In this document: positions 36,663-47,319 of the stretch, one piece after another | How the letters are laid out: every line of letters begins with the position of its first letter | Position numbering within the stretch: the first letter of the stretch is position 1 | Assembly: GCA_009760855.2 (NCBI GenBank) | Contig: WPIO01000128.1 | Span: forward strand, 820,001-884,000 | DNA from: Cristatella mucedo | Lineage: Eukaryota; Bryozoa; Phylactolaemata; Cristatellidae | Reading direction: 5' to 3' | Length of the DNA stretch: 64,000 nt | Program-made: the position numbers and the translations under genes | The notes under the pieces: model-generated | The model's database searches: none | What the model saw: the letters and a program-made list of their open reading frames with translations, nothing else | Told to the model about the DNA's origin: nothing

Positions 36663-38281
36663 ATAATGAGCATACCACTCACGTCAGTAGCCGTATCGTG
36701 GATCTCATTTTCACCAAGGATCTCTGCCCCAACTGGCCTTGTTGTATGCCGTCTGACCCTCTCGAATCAATCTCGGTCTCGTTTACAGTTCCTGGTCCGT
36801 TGTCCGTACAGGGTAACGTCGAGTTGTCCCAGCGACGTAACTTAAAAACCTATACCGAGAAAGATTTTTGAAATCTGTTTTTGAGACTGGTCTTCTTGAT
36901 CTGCACCCAGACTCGACCGAATGCCTTGAGACCCTCGCCGTTGTAGTGAATGTGACACGAGTACTCTCGACGAGCATGCCACTGTACATTTAGTCCGTGT
37001 ACAGAGTCAATGAGATTCCTTTCAGTTCACGAAAAAATTACAAAGGATGTACTGTGTTAAGCGCAGGCTTGTATAGCATTTATGAAATCTGGATCTAATG
37101 AAGATCAAGTCAATTTCAAAGCCTCCCTTCAAGTCTACACCCGGAAGCATAGAAAAGGCAGAGCTTCATTTTTACTCGAAAACTGAAGTCTTGCCAGTAA
37201 GACCCATAACAGATTTTTAGGACGTTAAACAATTCGCCGGCTAATGCTGAAAAGTCTCATTCCCCAGAAATCACCAGCTCGGCCGAAAAATCGTCTTGAG
37301 TGAGACATTTGTGCACAATTATGTCTACATAAAGTTCCGCAGACTGAAGCAATTGTTAAATTGCTAGGTTTTTACCCTCCTTGGATAATTTTCCGAAATT
37401 CCTGCAAGCAATTTGGCGCCTAAGTTAGGTCTATTAAAATATTTCGTCTCCAGAAGATTCTATACTATCATCTTTGTGGTCTTCACTGGCAGAAAAACGT
37501 CGTCCAACCATAAGCGAACGTTTAAATCCTTCATTTGAAAAGGGGTTTGCAGGCATATCCTTTAAATCGACCGTCTTTATACTAATACTTAAAAAGCCTC
37601 GAGTATATGTTGAGGGCCTTGCAAACTAAAGCCCAGTTTTTCCTCTACCTTTTCTCGCATAGATTCTTTAAAAAAATGTCGCTGAGCAGCTGGTAGCACA
37701 CATTAAAAAGAATGAAATTCTGAAAAGTTTCAATCGGAGCTAAAGTGGCTGCACTCCACTGAAACTGATCTTCTCAGTGTAATGGGCGATACACTACCAG
37801 TGACTTACGACGGTAATGTAACTGTCCGAGCGCGTATTGATCTATCAGCTGCCTTTCGTTGATCACGGTATATTACTTGAACAAGTGAGAACAACGATCG
37901 GTCTAGCAGACGAAGCACTGGCGTCATTTAAATCGTACTTTTCTGATTGTGTTTAACCCGTGTCGTAAGAAAGTCACGTCTCGTCCACTTTACCACTCAC
38001 CTGCGGAGTCCCTCTAGGGTCAGTCCTCGGTCCTTTACTTTTCTCCACTAATACTCGACCTCTAGGAAAAGTGACTCAGGCTCATGGAATATGAATACTT
38101 TTATGCTGACGATACTCAACAGTATTTTTCATTTAAAACCTCTGAATCTTCTGCATCGACTGGTTAGCTGAATGCTTGCTTTGCAGATATTCAGTACTGT
38201 ATATCGGAAAATTTCCTTAAACTAAACGACGATACAACGGAACCTTTACTCATAGGACACCCCAAGCGTGTGACTGAACTA

Positions 38282-38459
38282 ATAATAACAATAACAATAA
38301 AGCACTTGATAAAGCTCCCTCAGAGAACTCAATCTCTTTCTAGGCGCTTTACATTTGCTGCAAAGGAAAATGCAATTGAATGGTGAGTTATATCATGCTT
38401 GATAAACAATCAACACTAATAACATGGTTAGGGGTGACATGCACAGGGTCAGCATGCAA
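38282..38459 (-). mobile_element. LINE-A tail inserted in LINE-B
   Basis: Antisense LINE-A end: (AATAAC)n, ctccctcagagaactcaatc, then 3' UTR to catgcaa. LINE-B RT sequence is interrupted after ctgaact and resumes at agaaggctttggtcttctaa. Confidence 0.85.
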
Positions 38460-39765
38460 GAAGGCTTTGGTCTTCTAATAGGTGATGCTGTTGTGCGACA
38501 ATCGCTATGTTCTCGGAATTTCGTTGTCGTCGTCTACAGCTGCCAAAATTGTGAATGCTTTCTTAAGAAGAATGTTTCTGCAGATAGCCACGACGTCCGA
38601 TCGCTATCTAAGATTAAGAACCGTCTTCCGCGGTGGCTTGCAAACAGCGTAACTAGTTTATGAGTTGCGAATCGGCTAGATTATGTTGATTCTCTTTTGG
38701 CTGGGTTACCGAAAAAGGCCACTAGGCCACTGCAGCTGGCAACGACTACGGCTGCAAGGCTAATTTAGGTTTGACCGTGCTACAAGAGTTAGAACGGCTG
38801 CCGGTTGGTAAACGGATACAGAGCCACGTTTTAAGGCTGACCCATAAGGCCTGCCACGGCTTGGCTTTATCACGCCTAGCTGAACTGCTGTACCAGTGTC
38901 AGTCCTCTCGCGCCCTCAGGTTCGGTACGTACAATAAATTAGCTGTTCCATTTTTTCTCCGAAGATCCTAGACTGTGGAACTTACTTCCACAATTACTCC
39001 GCAGCGACATCTACTCTCCTTCTGCCGAATACGGCACATTCTTTTCAGTCGTTCTGTACTGCTACTTTCAGGCTACTCGCTACCTTAACTGCTCGCCAGA
39101 CTCAGCTATGCTTCTCACTTTCTCTTGTTTACGCGAGATGTATTATTTTGGCTGCCGAGTGCATATCAAAAGTCGCTTAGCCTTTGAGTGCTCTATACAA
39201 TGCTCTTCTGTGTAACACCCATATAATCATTGTGGCTTTGTGGAGATACGTTGGATTACATAACAAGCACAACGGATTAAAAAAGAACAGAAGCTTTCAC
39301 TGCGGTAAGGGAAATATAACCAGAAAATGGTTTGCGGCAGCGTCATTGATCATAGTGAAAAGCGAGTTCTTGATTTATATTTTGCATGCGTCAGCTGAAG
39401 TCTGGATCACCAAAATTATTCAATTCAGTGCGAGGGGCAGGCAAAATGGCGGCGATGCAGAGAGCGGCTTTGAGAGAGCTCGCCAGATTGATCAGCTAAT
39501 TACCAAGGGTCCGGCGAATATCAAACGCAGATTTCGTTATTTATCTGCAACGTTTTGTGCGACAGATCAAGCGAGCAGCTGAGTTTTGCACGAGTTTCGT
39601 ACGATTAAGGGCACAGGCCAGGAGGAGTTATGTATTAAGAAAATGGCAATAATCTTTAGGCGATGTGAAAAAAGCATTAGCTCTCTTGTTTGCTTTGCTG
39701 CAATCTAAATAAAAGGTGCTTGCTATCTTGCTATTGCAGCTAAGTCATCCCTGCTAATTTTGTAG

Positions 39766-39920
39766 GATCTACTGTGTTTTTCTTCAAGGCACATGGTTCT
39801 GGCAGATTGCATTTATCCTCTACAATCCATTGGCAGATCAGCCGTGGGATGGTGAAGACCACGAAAACATGATGCAAGCTACAATGTACTTTACTTGGCA
39901 TATGCTCGGTGCGCTTATAG
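39766..39920 (+). CDS. TMEM45: TMEM45-like paralogue 2, coding exon 2
   Basis: 155-base exon after acceptor ttttgtAG. It reads (R)[22 protein letters not shown], then WDGEDHEN and [13 protein letters not shown]. It ends ATAG|GTAAGTA in phase 1, as in paralogue 1. The QGTWFWQ and DHEN motifs are intact, so this copy looks functional despite the transposon-filled intron before it. Confidence 0.93.
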
Positions 39921-40544
39921 GTAAGTAAAATTGCGCCTCGGTAGCACGACCTGAAGTAAACAAGGTCGAACGTGCTACATGGAGCCGTAATGTGCATGTA
40001 AGCCAAAGAACAAAAGATAAAAAAGCCTAAATATTTAAGCTGCTGACGTGCTGCCAAAATCTGCAGTGATTTTATTTCTTGTATATTATTCCCCATGTTA
40101 ATACCGTGCAGATTTATAATGGATTAAAAAAAATATAACCAAGCATAGAACCCGACGTATCTCTAAGGAGACGTAGAGGTGTGTCATCACCCTAGGATAA
40201 CAGAGGAATTAATCGATTTTTCCTGTTGTGTTGGGCCACCGACCTACTAGATTAGAGGCTTGGTGACTCCAAGGCAAATTCCTCACGCTTTGACGACTGA
40301 TTTTCTGTCATCATTGATGGAAAAACGATCGATATTAATTTTACTCATAAGAGGAATTAATGACCAGTATCGGTGCTTTATTTCTCGTAAACTGTGTGCT
40401 AACTACCTCAAAGTAATATTGATTCTTGTATTCTTCGTATCTATGGACATAGCTTTATTTAGGGCCTCCCGAAATATTCACTTATCGTCTCTATAGCTGA
40501 AATTACCCCTGGCTCTTACCCTGGAATAAGGAGCTCGCACTTTG

Positions 40545-40622
40545 AGTCCTACTGTAGCCTTTAAGGCTCTTCTGTGGCAATACAAATGATGACGGTTTTT
40601 CAGCCGATTTTAACTTTAAGTT
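40545..40622 (+). mobile_element. SINE family 1, 3' half only
   Basis: cctttaaggctcttctgtgg and the pyrimidine-rich end resemble the last 70 bases of family 1. Diverged. Confidence 0.4.
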
Positions 40623-40794
40623 AAGGCTGCATTGTTAACTTGCTTTATTTGTCTTCGATTTATTAACCGTAATGAATTTAGGTGAGTATTCTCGTTGCTT
40701 AAGGAGCAATAACAGCTTCAATCTATCTGTTGATGACATTAAAAATTGTTGCTAAGACATAGGTGGTCTGCCGGGCCTAACTTTTTCTAATTCA

Positions 40795-43100
40795 TACTGC
40801 GCTGTATCTCCGTCTGTAATTCGACAAAGCCGCAAATACTTTGTGTGCGTTACACAGGAGAGTTTTTCTTGCTACAGTGCACTCGCAGCTGCCTAAGCTG
40901 CGTATCTCGACATGCATTCGGTAGCGGACAGACTTCATATCACGCAACAAAAAGAAAGTGAGAACCAAAGCCAATTCTGCAGAGCAGTTATGAGGAAGCG
41001 AGTGTCATCGAAGTAACAGTTGAGGAAGGCTGGAAAAGGTGCGCCTTAGTAGGAAGCAGGAGAGTAGTTGTCGCTGCGTAAGAATTGTGGCAGTGAATTC
41101 CACAGTCTAGGACCTGAGAGCAGGAAATTCCGGTCTGGGAGTAAAAGCATCTATCTCCACCGGTCTGTAAACGGAGGAGTGGAGCAACATATGCATTGTC
41201 CATGGAGGACCTGAGGGTAGGAGGAGGCTAAAACTGGTGCAGCAGTTCAGCTAGGTATGAAGGAGCCAAGCCCTAGCAGGTCTTTTGGGTCAGCGTCAGA
41301 ACTTTGCTCTGTATCCGTTTATTAACAGGCAGCCATCCTAGCTCTTTTAGCAAAACTGACACGTAGAACGATCACTTCTGGGATTAGCACGCGAGCTTTG
41401 CAGCTGTATTCATAGTCATCGCCCATGGCCCAGTTTTTAGTTGGTCCAGCCAAAAGGGAATTATAATAATCTAGCCGAGACAGAACTAAGGAGCTAGTTA
41501 AATGTTTTGCATGCCACCGTTGAAGGCAACTCCTAATCTTAGTCAGGGATCGGACGTAATGGCTAGCTGTGGAAGCAGTCTTTTTAACAAAGCTTTCGAA
41601 ATTTAAGCAGCTGTCAAAGATGACACCTATAATCTGACCGCGCGGTGATGGTCATATAACAAATAGCATCACCTATTAGAAGACCAGAGCCTTCTAGTTG
41701 TCATGCTCCAAAGCGACCTCTCGTTAGACGACCATATCAGCTCCACAGTCAAATCTGCCTATTTTCAGCTTCATAACATTGCTAAAATTCGGGCTTGCTT
41801 AGATAAGGATACCACTTCCAAGTTGGTCCATTCATTCGTGACATCCCGTCTCAACTTCTGCCACTCACTGCTTCCTGGCCTACCAGCATGTGCGATCAGG
41901 CGATTGCAACTGGTGCAAAACTCTGTTGCTAGGCTTGTTTGTCGTGAGCGTCGCAGTTGCCACATCAAACCACTTCTCGCCGACCTGCACTGGCTACCAG
42001 TCAAGCAACGGATCGACTTCAAGGTTTCGTCGCTCACTTTTAGGTCACTTCATTCTATGGCTCCAGCCTATCTCTCAGATATACTCCCCCACCAGGCCAA
42101 GCATTGTACTACCCGCTTTTCCGAATCCAACAGTCTACCAATACAGCGTACAAACCTCAAATTCATTGGAGACCGTGCATTTAGTTCGTATGCTCCCAAA
42201 GCCTGGAACTCCCTCCCGACTTGCGTCAGAACATCCCCTGATTTGACCACATTTAAAAAGAACTTTAAAACACACCTATTTAGGACAGCATTTAGTTGGT
42301 CCCTGTGATTCGTCCTTCACGTGCTTATGCGTGCTGACACTGTGCATGTGCCACTAACCATGTTATTCATTTTGTTTGTTTATCAATCATGATATTACTC
42401 ACCATTCAAATGCATTTCCCTTTGCAGCAAATGTAACGCGCCTAGAGAGAGATTCAGTTCTCTGAGGGCACTTTATCAAGTGCATTATTATTATTATTAT
42501 ATTATTATTAGTTCAGCCAAAAGCTTTGGGTGTACTATGAGCTGCGGTTCCGTTTGATCGTCGTTTAGTTTAAGGACATTTTCCTATATACAGAATTGAA
42601 TGTCTGCAAGGCAAGCATTCAGCTAAGCAGTCGATGCACAAGATTCGGAGGTCCTAAATGACAAATACAGCTGAGTAATGTCAGCATAAAGTGCTCTTAC
42701 TCTATGGTCCTTAATCGCTTTTCCTAGGGTTGAGTATAAATTTAGAACAGCAAAGGCCCGAGGACGGACCCTGGAGGGACTCTACGGGTGAGTGTTAAGG
42801 TGAATGAGACCTGACCCCCGTACGACACGGATTAAACACGATCGGACAAGTACGATGTAAACCATTCCAATGCCTTGTCTGCCTGACAGATCTTGTATCT
42901 CAGTAAGGATATCTTTCAAATAAAATATCGTTGTCAACGTTATCTAAGACAGCTGACACATCTAGCAGCTCTAGGGCAGTGACCCATCCGTCATCTTTCC
43001 TGCATTGCTATGTCATTGGTTACACGGACGGGAGCATTTTTAGGGAAGTGCTGCCGCTTCAACTCCGAGTGAGACTTTTCTGAAATTGTATTGTTTGCTG
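40795..43100 (-). mobile_element. LINE-B, antisense and decayed, split by LINE-A
   Basis: - strand blocks from the right: VPPGSVLGPLLF (about 42770), AD region, TFNSVYRKMSLN (about 42580); then LINE-A at 41699-42512; then resumed LINE-B with agaaggctctggtcttctaa, RLAWLPVNKRIQSKVLTLTQK and GLAPSYLAELLHQ (41260-41330), ending in a 3' UTR near 40800. Matches the copy at 35480-39245 block by block. Confidence 0.8.
41699..42512 (+). mobile_element. LINE-A, best-preserved RT C-terminus plus 3' UTR
   Basis: An open frame from 41703 to 42308 encodes about 200 residues of the RT end: SDLSLDDHISSTVKSAYFQL, LVHSFVTSRLNFCHSLLPGL, RRLQLVQNSVARLV, LADLHWLPVKQRIDFK and PKAWNSLPTCVRTSPDLTTF. It is followed by the 3' UTR, gcgcctagagagagattcag and (ATT)n at 42484-42510. 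The open frame suggests a younger copy than the others. The clade looks L2/CR1-like (recalled, not searched). Confidence 0.9.
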
Positions 43101-44124
43101 TATGTGCTAGTAACTGCTTAACGACAATTATTTCAAGAATCTATGACTAAAAGAAAGAAGGTTTTCGTGTTTTCTAAGATCAATTTTCTGTTATTTCTTT
43201 CTATGCAAATAGACGATAATAGTCAATACCCTGCCCAGATGATTCGACTTTTTGCCTTAGTTAAAATAACTTATATAGCTCTTAGTCAGCTCAGGGCACA
43301 CCATTTTGTTCTAAGGTTCTCCTAACCTATTTTTTTCATCTTCCACTAGTAGCTGTTGTATTTTCACATTAGAATGTTTGCTCTTTTGGATATTCTTCTC
43401 CCTCTATTTGTGTGAAAGAGAGACTGCTACCAACTGATTGAAGAACCATTAAAAGCAGCTTGCTCTTTGAGACACTAATAATCACGCGAGCTTAGTAATC
43501 CAACAAGTGCCCTTGAATTATTGTCTGTCGATGGAAGTCTGTTACCACAGATAAAACTTTGAGAAGTTACTTGGAGATAATATAAATAGAGTGTTCTGAG
43601 GATCACAATGCATAGCTAATGTTACCGTTCTGTTCTTATAGGGCTCTTATGCTTCCTATTCTCGGTCTCACCAGCCTTAGCTGCCATGTTTCAAAATGGG
43701 TGCATCCATACAATCAACAGTCTGAAATTGCAAGAAATTGAATCCATTTTAAAAATAATTTACGTGATAAAATAACTTACAAAATAGGTTTAGATAGTTC
43801 TAGAGTTTATTTTATAGATTCTTGCACCAATTTTAGGACTGGTAGTCTGAAAAGCTGGCATAATTTGGTCACAAGGCTCCACCGTTTGACTTGCTAGTTA
43901 GACAGATGTATTATTCGTTTCTGCCATTCGATTTGATCAAATCGCACGCTGCCGGTGGCTATATAGCTATGGAAGTGGGTGAGGTTTTGCCTTTAAACTA
44001 AACTCTAGGACATACGGATCGATCGATTCATTTTGTTAGAGCCACCCGCTAGTACATATTTGCTAATTTTTAGAATAAAGCGACTCCGTTTTGCGATTTA
44101 ATACTCCTTCTCGCCAACTTGCAG

Positions 44125-44282
44125 GCATGATCACTATCGCAGCAGCAACATCTCTTATAATGAAATTCCGCCCACCATCCGACAGCTACCTCTTAGCCAA
44201 ATCAAGATCCGCTATAAATGGCGGCGACGGCACCGGAGCACGCGGCCGCCTGCTCGACGTCGAGCAGGACAGTGACGACTGA
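44125..44282 (+). CDS. TMEM45: TMEM45-like paralogue 2, terminal coding exon
   Basis: After acceptor cttgcAG the exon reads (G)MITIAAATSLIMKF, then a hydrophilic tail containing LLDVEQDSDD and TGA at 44280-44282. It is three codons shorter than paralogue 1. The membrane-proximal residues and the LLDVEQDSD end are shared and the middle is not, suggesting the acidic end has a retained role such as a sorting or interaction motif (inference). Confidence 0.9.
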
Positions 44283-44810
44283 GGAGTGACGAACTGAGCG
44301 TCCAAAGGTTTCACGACAAAGGACAGGGACGCTGACGCTGCGTTCGATCCTCAATTGAACATAAGCCCAATCGCTGGGCTACCATCTTCTTATTTTACGG
44401 CCTCAAATTTCACATATATGTGTGTGTGTGTGTGTGTGCGTGTGTGTGTGTTAGTGTGTGTGTGAGTGTGTGTGTGTGTTTATTTTGAGTGAAATCTTTC
44501 TTCACCAAACATCAATTTGACTTTCCAGTGCTATGGGCTCCTTGTTTCCTCTATTCTCTGCTGGCAGCACGGTGTGGCGGTCAACGGCGTACCTAAGTGA
44601 CTCGACGTTTTACTCATTTAACGAAGCGATATCAATAATATTTATTAGCCGCATGTCCCCAAATGTTTTTGAGAGTTGAATGTTTTAAAATGATTGCAGT
44701 GCTGCATGTAGTTTTTTCGTTTGAGTGAGCAAAGGAAGTGGCTACTGCCTTCTTTTCCCTCCGAAATCTCTTGGCCTTGATGCAATAAAGAAAATGGCAG
44801 ACTCATGCTG
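44283..44810 (+). other. Probable 3' UTR of TMEM45-like paralogue 2, with (TG)n
   Basis: No other coding sequence follows the stop. The stretch contains an interrupted (TG)n microsatellite at about 44418-44480 and a canonical AATAAA at 44784-44789. The transcript end near 44805 is inferred. Confidence 0.5.
44784..44789 (+). terminator. Polyadenylation signal AATAAA, TMEM45-like paralogue 2
   Basis: Canonical hexamer about 500 bases after the stop, at a distance like that of paralogue 1 (475 bases). Confidence 0.5.
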
Positions 44811-44849
44811 TAAATTGTTTATTTTACAACGGATTAAAATATAAAAATT

Positions 44850-44992
44850 TAATTCATTTGTATAGCCCCAAAGAGAACTTAATCTCTCTTCAGGCGTTTC
44901 ACATATGCTTCGGGCTCGAGCCCACGACGTCGGCCAGGCCTAAGTCGGGGCGAGCACCCAAACCGATGGACCAAACCAGCTCGGCAAATCCG
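44850..44992 (-). mobile_element. tRNA-derived SINE, family 2, with LINE-A-like tail
   Basis: On the - strand it starts gccgagctggtttggtccat (A-box-like), has gggctcgagccc (B box), and ends cgcctgaagagagattaagt...ggggctatacaaatgaat, which resembles the LINE-A 3' end. Copies at 52233 and 54842 are close. Confidence 0.85.
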
Positions 44993-45104
44993 ACCGATCA
45001 AGCCACTAAGTTGGTTTCACCAGCTCAAGCCAGGTATTACAGTACAAAAATCTGGCCATATCAGCACAGTTTTTTCAACGGCCCTTGCTCGTACGTAGCC
45101 CTAG

Positions 45105-45566
45105 CACACAGATAGCGCTAGAACGTAGATAGCCCTAGCACAAAGATAGCCCTAGCTCATAGATAGCTCTAGCATATAAATAGCCCCAGTTCACGGATAG
45201 CCTTAGCTCATAGATAGCCGTAGCTCAGAGATAGCTCCTGCTCATAGATAGCCCCAGCCCATAAATAGCCCCAGCTCATAGATCGCTCTTGCTCCTAAAT
45301 AGCTCTAGCTCATAGATCGCTCTAGCTCATAGATCGCTCTAACTCATAGATAGCTCTAGTTCATAGATCGCTCTAGCTCATAAATAGCTCTAGCTCATAG
45401 ATCGCTCTAGCTCATATATCACTCTAGCTCATAGATCGCTCTAGCTCATAGATCGCTCTAGCTCATGGATCGCTCTAGCGCATGGATCACTCTAGCTCAT
45501 ATATCACTCTAGCTCATTGATCTCTCTAGCTCATAGATCACTCTAGCTCATTGATAGCTCTAGTTC
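45105..45566. repeat. 17-bp minisatellite (catagatcgctctagct)
   Basis: About 27 tandem units of 17 bases. Left units are diverged (agatagccctagcacaa-like), right units nearly uniform. Unrelated in sequence to the 17-bp array at 2779. Confidence 0.92.
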
Positions 45567-45569
45567 AGT

Positions 45570-46380
45570 GTTTCTAATTTGGTTCTTTTTTAACAACCGA
45601 CTGCTCAGCGTAAGACGATTCAATACATAAATTCCACCAGTCTGTAATGGTGTTTTCGTTTTACACTTTACAGTAAAAAATTTAGTTTTTGTGGTGTCTT
45701 GCGAACGTTAATTATGCAGTTTGTTGTGCATTTGCATTTGCTCATGAATTACGTTTAGAGCGTGATAAATAATCATGTTAAAACGTAGGATGTGTACAGT
45801 AGGCGATACGGGTTTTCTTACCACAGTGAGTTAAATTTCTTTTATTTCCTAATATTTTTGAGCTCAGTTAACAAAAAACTCTCGTTTTGTACCCAAAAAT
45901 ACTTCAGCCTGTCCGCTCAGTGACCCCTTCCCCCAGGGCTGTACCGGAAATCCAAAGGTAGCTTAGCCGTCGGCCACGTATGCCCTAGCGTATTTGCTAC
46001 ATGCGTAACCCTTCGCTCGACGGACGCAGCTAGTCAATCTGTCAGACGGATGTTACCGAAGAAAACGCCGATATAAATTTTGATAGTATACATTGTATCA
46101 TGTACCTTAGCCTGAGCGTCTGCCTTGTTTAACGTAATTTCCCACCATTCACTACTCTCTCGGTTCGTAACCTTAAATGTCTGCTGCGGATGCACAACTC
46201 AGCGGCTTTATCTGCTCTGGCCTCAGCGGCACAGCTGCCACATTAAAACAGTAGGCTAGTAATTACCTCTCCATCAAGCTTTGAACCAACTTCAAGATCA
46301 CAGCTTTAGTCTATAAGCGGCTCCAATCAATTGCCGCCTGAGCCTGCCTGCCCGACCTCAATGCGCCTCCGCCTCGTTCT
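45570..46380. other. Intergenic DNA, nothing recognised
   Basis: AT-rich, without a supported exon. Confidence 0.35.
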
Positions 46381-46585
46381 CGCTACGCTTGCTCGTCAGC
46401 CTGCGACCGTTTCGCGGCGTCTCGAACCGAATGGAAGCTCATTGTTTCTTGATCGAGCAGGCGCTATGCGCTGAAAGTCTGCAACTCGCTTCAGGTTTAG
46501 GACTTTGCTTGGTATGCAGTAATTCTCAGCCGACAAGCGTGCACTGTATAATTCTCAGCTTCCTCTGCGCCCCAGGGAGCTTGTA

Positions 46586-46622
46586 TATTCGCCCCCCTCC
46601 TCCTCCTCCTCCTCCTCCTCCG
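46586..46622. repeat. (CCT)n microsatellite
   Basis: About eight CCT/CTC triplets after a C run; makes a false polyproline frame. Confidence 0.93.
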
Positions 46623-47084
46623 AGCACCATTCAGTCAACGTTACCAACTTTCAGAGGTACAACTCTGGCCGACTGGTCTTACGAGTGTCTCCTCGTGTGC
46701 GCTTTGCTCATTCGCGCGCTTTCCAAGCGCGTAGAAAATAGCACGCGCTTGTCGCCCGCTCGTCTGCTTGCAGCCGACCTTGAAGCCGACCATGCTCCCG
46801 TCAATAATTCTTGGCTATTGCCCCCCTTGCAACCCGTTGTACTGCATAAGGACACCGCAGTCGGCCTCCTCGGGGAACGATGCAAAATAATTTTAAGAAC
46901 TATGGTATAATAGCTGCAGCAACTGATTAAACAAATCTCCAAGCCGATGAAAGAATTGAAAGAAAACACAAGTTGTGGCTGCGCACCCGCCGTGCCATAT
47001 CTAGTAATTTAATGTCAAGTATCTCTGTCTGTAACGGTAGGTAGGCACATAGACTGAGTGGTTGTTACGCAGGGAGTTTTCTAT

Positions 47085-47310
47085 AGCACACTGTAAGCCT
47101 GAGCGGCTTTCGGTACGCATTCGGTAGCCAACAGACTTCATCTCAAGTAACGAAGAGAAAGTGAGAAGCATAGCTAAGTCAGGAGGGCAGTCGAGGAAGT
47201 GACGTAGTATGGAAGCAGTAACTCATAGTGCCTGGAATGAATATGCCGCAGTTGGCAGCCTGAGAGTTAACGTCGTTGCGAAAGAATAATTCCATGGCTC
47301 CTTCAAGGGG
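47085..47310 (-). mobile_element. LINE-B 3' fragment
   Basis: Antisense: gcggctttcggtacgcattc, agacttcatctcaagtaacg and aaagtgagaagcatagc match the LINE-B 3' UTR seen at 39060-39200 and 40900-41000. Confidence 0.7.
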
Positions 47311-47319
47311 TTGTTAAAT

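Larger units (their letters stand above)
35480..39245 (+). mobile_element. LINE-B, near full-length but decayed, with nested insertions
   Basis: An AP-type endonuclease begins LNVRSQKMNEL (35484) and continues VGIYRPPSG (36270) and LLISGVFNIHVDN (SGDFN motif with Asp changed to Val, 36367-36404), then THVSSRIVDLIFTKDL (36670). The RT has IDLSAAF (37835), GVPLGSVLGPLLFS (38007-38045) and EYFYADDTQQ, with the YADD catalytic motif at 38102-38113, and ends LPVGKRIQSHVLRLTHKA. It carries in-frame stops. A family 1 SINE sits at 36473-36662 and a LINE-A tail at 38282-38459. The stretch 35600-36050 does not match and may be another insertion. It lies inside intron 1 of TMEM45 paralogue 2. Confidence 0.85.
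31506..39765 (+). other. Intron 1 of TMEM45-like paralogue 2, transposon-laden
   Basis: 8,260 bases with GT-AG ends. It contains a (CT)n tract 30 bases after the donor, an 11-bp tandem repeat, two LINE-B copies (one split by a SINE and a LINE-A tail) and a SINE at 35034. Confidence 0.85.
39921..44124 (+). other. Intron 2 of TMEM45-like paralogue 2
   Basis: 4,204 bases with GT-AG ends. The middle (40795-43100) is an antisense LINE-B split by a sense LINE-A; 43100-44100 is plain AT-rich DNA. Confidence 0.85.

Noticed and set aside
45105-45566. CRISPR-like array
   Set aside because: Units are contiguous 17-mers without spacers, in an animal genome; it is a minisatellite.
46389-46910. 173-codon frame with polyproline
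   Set aside because: Built around a (CCT)n microsatellite, with no domain.
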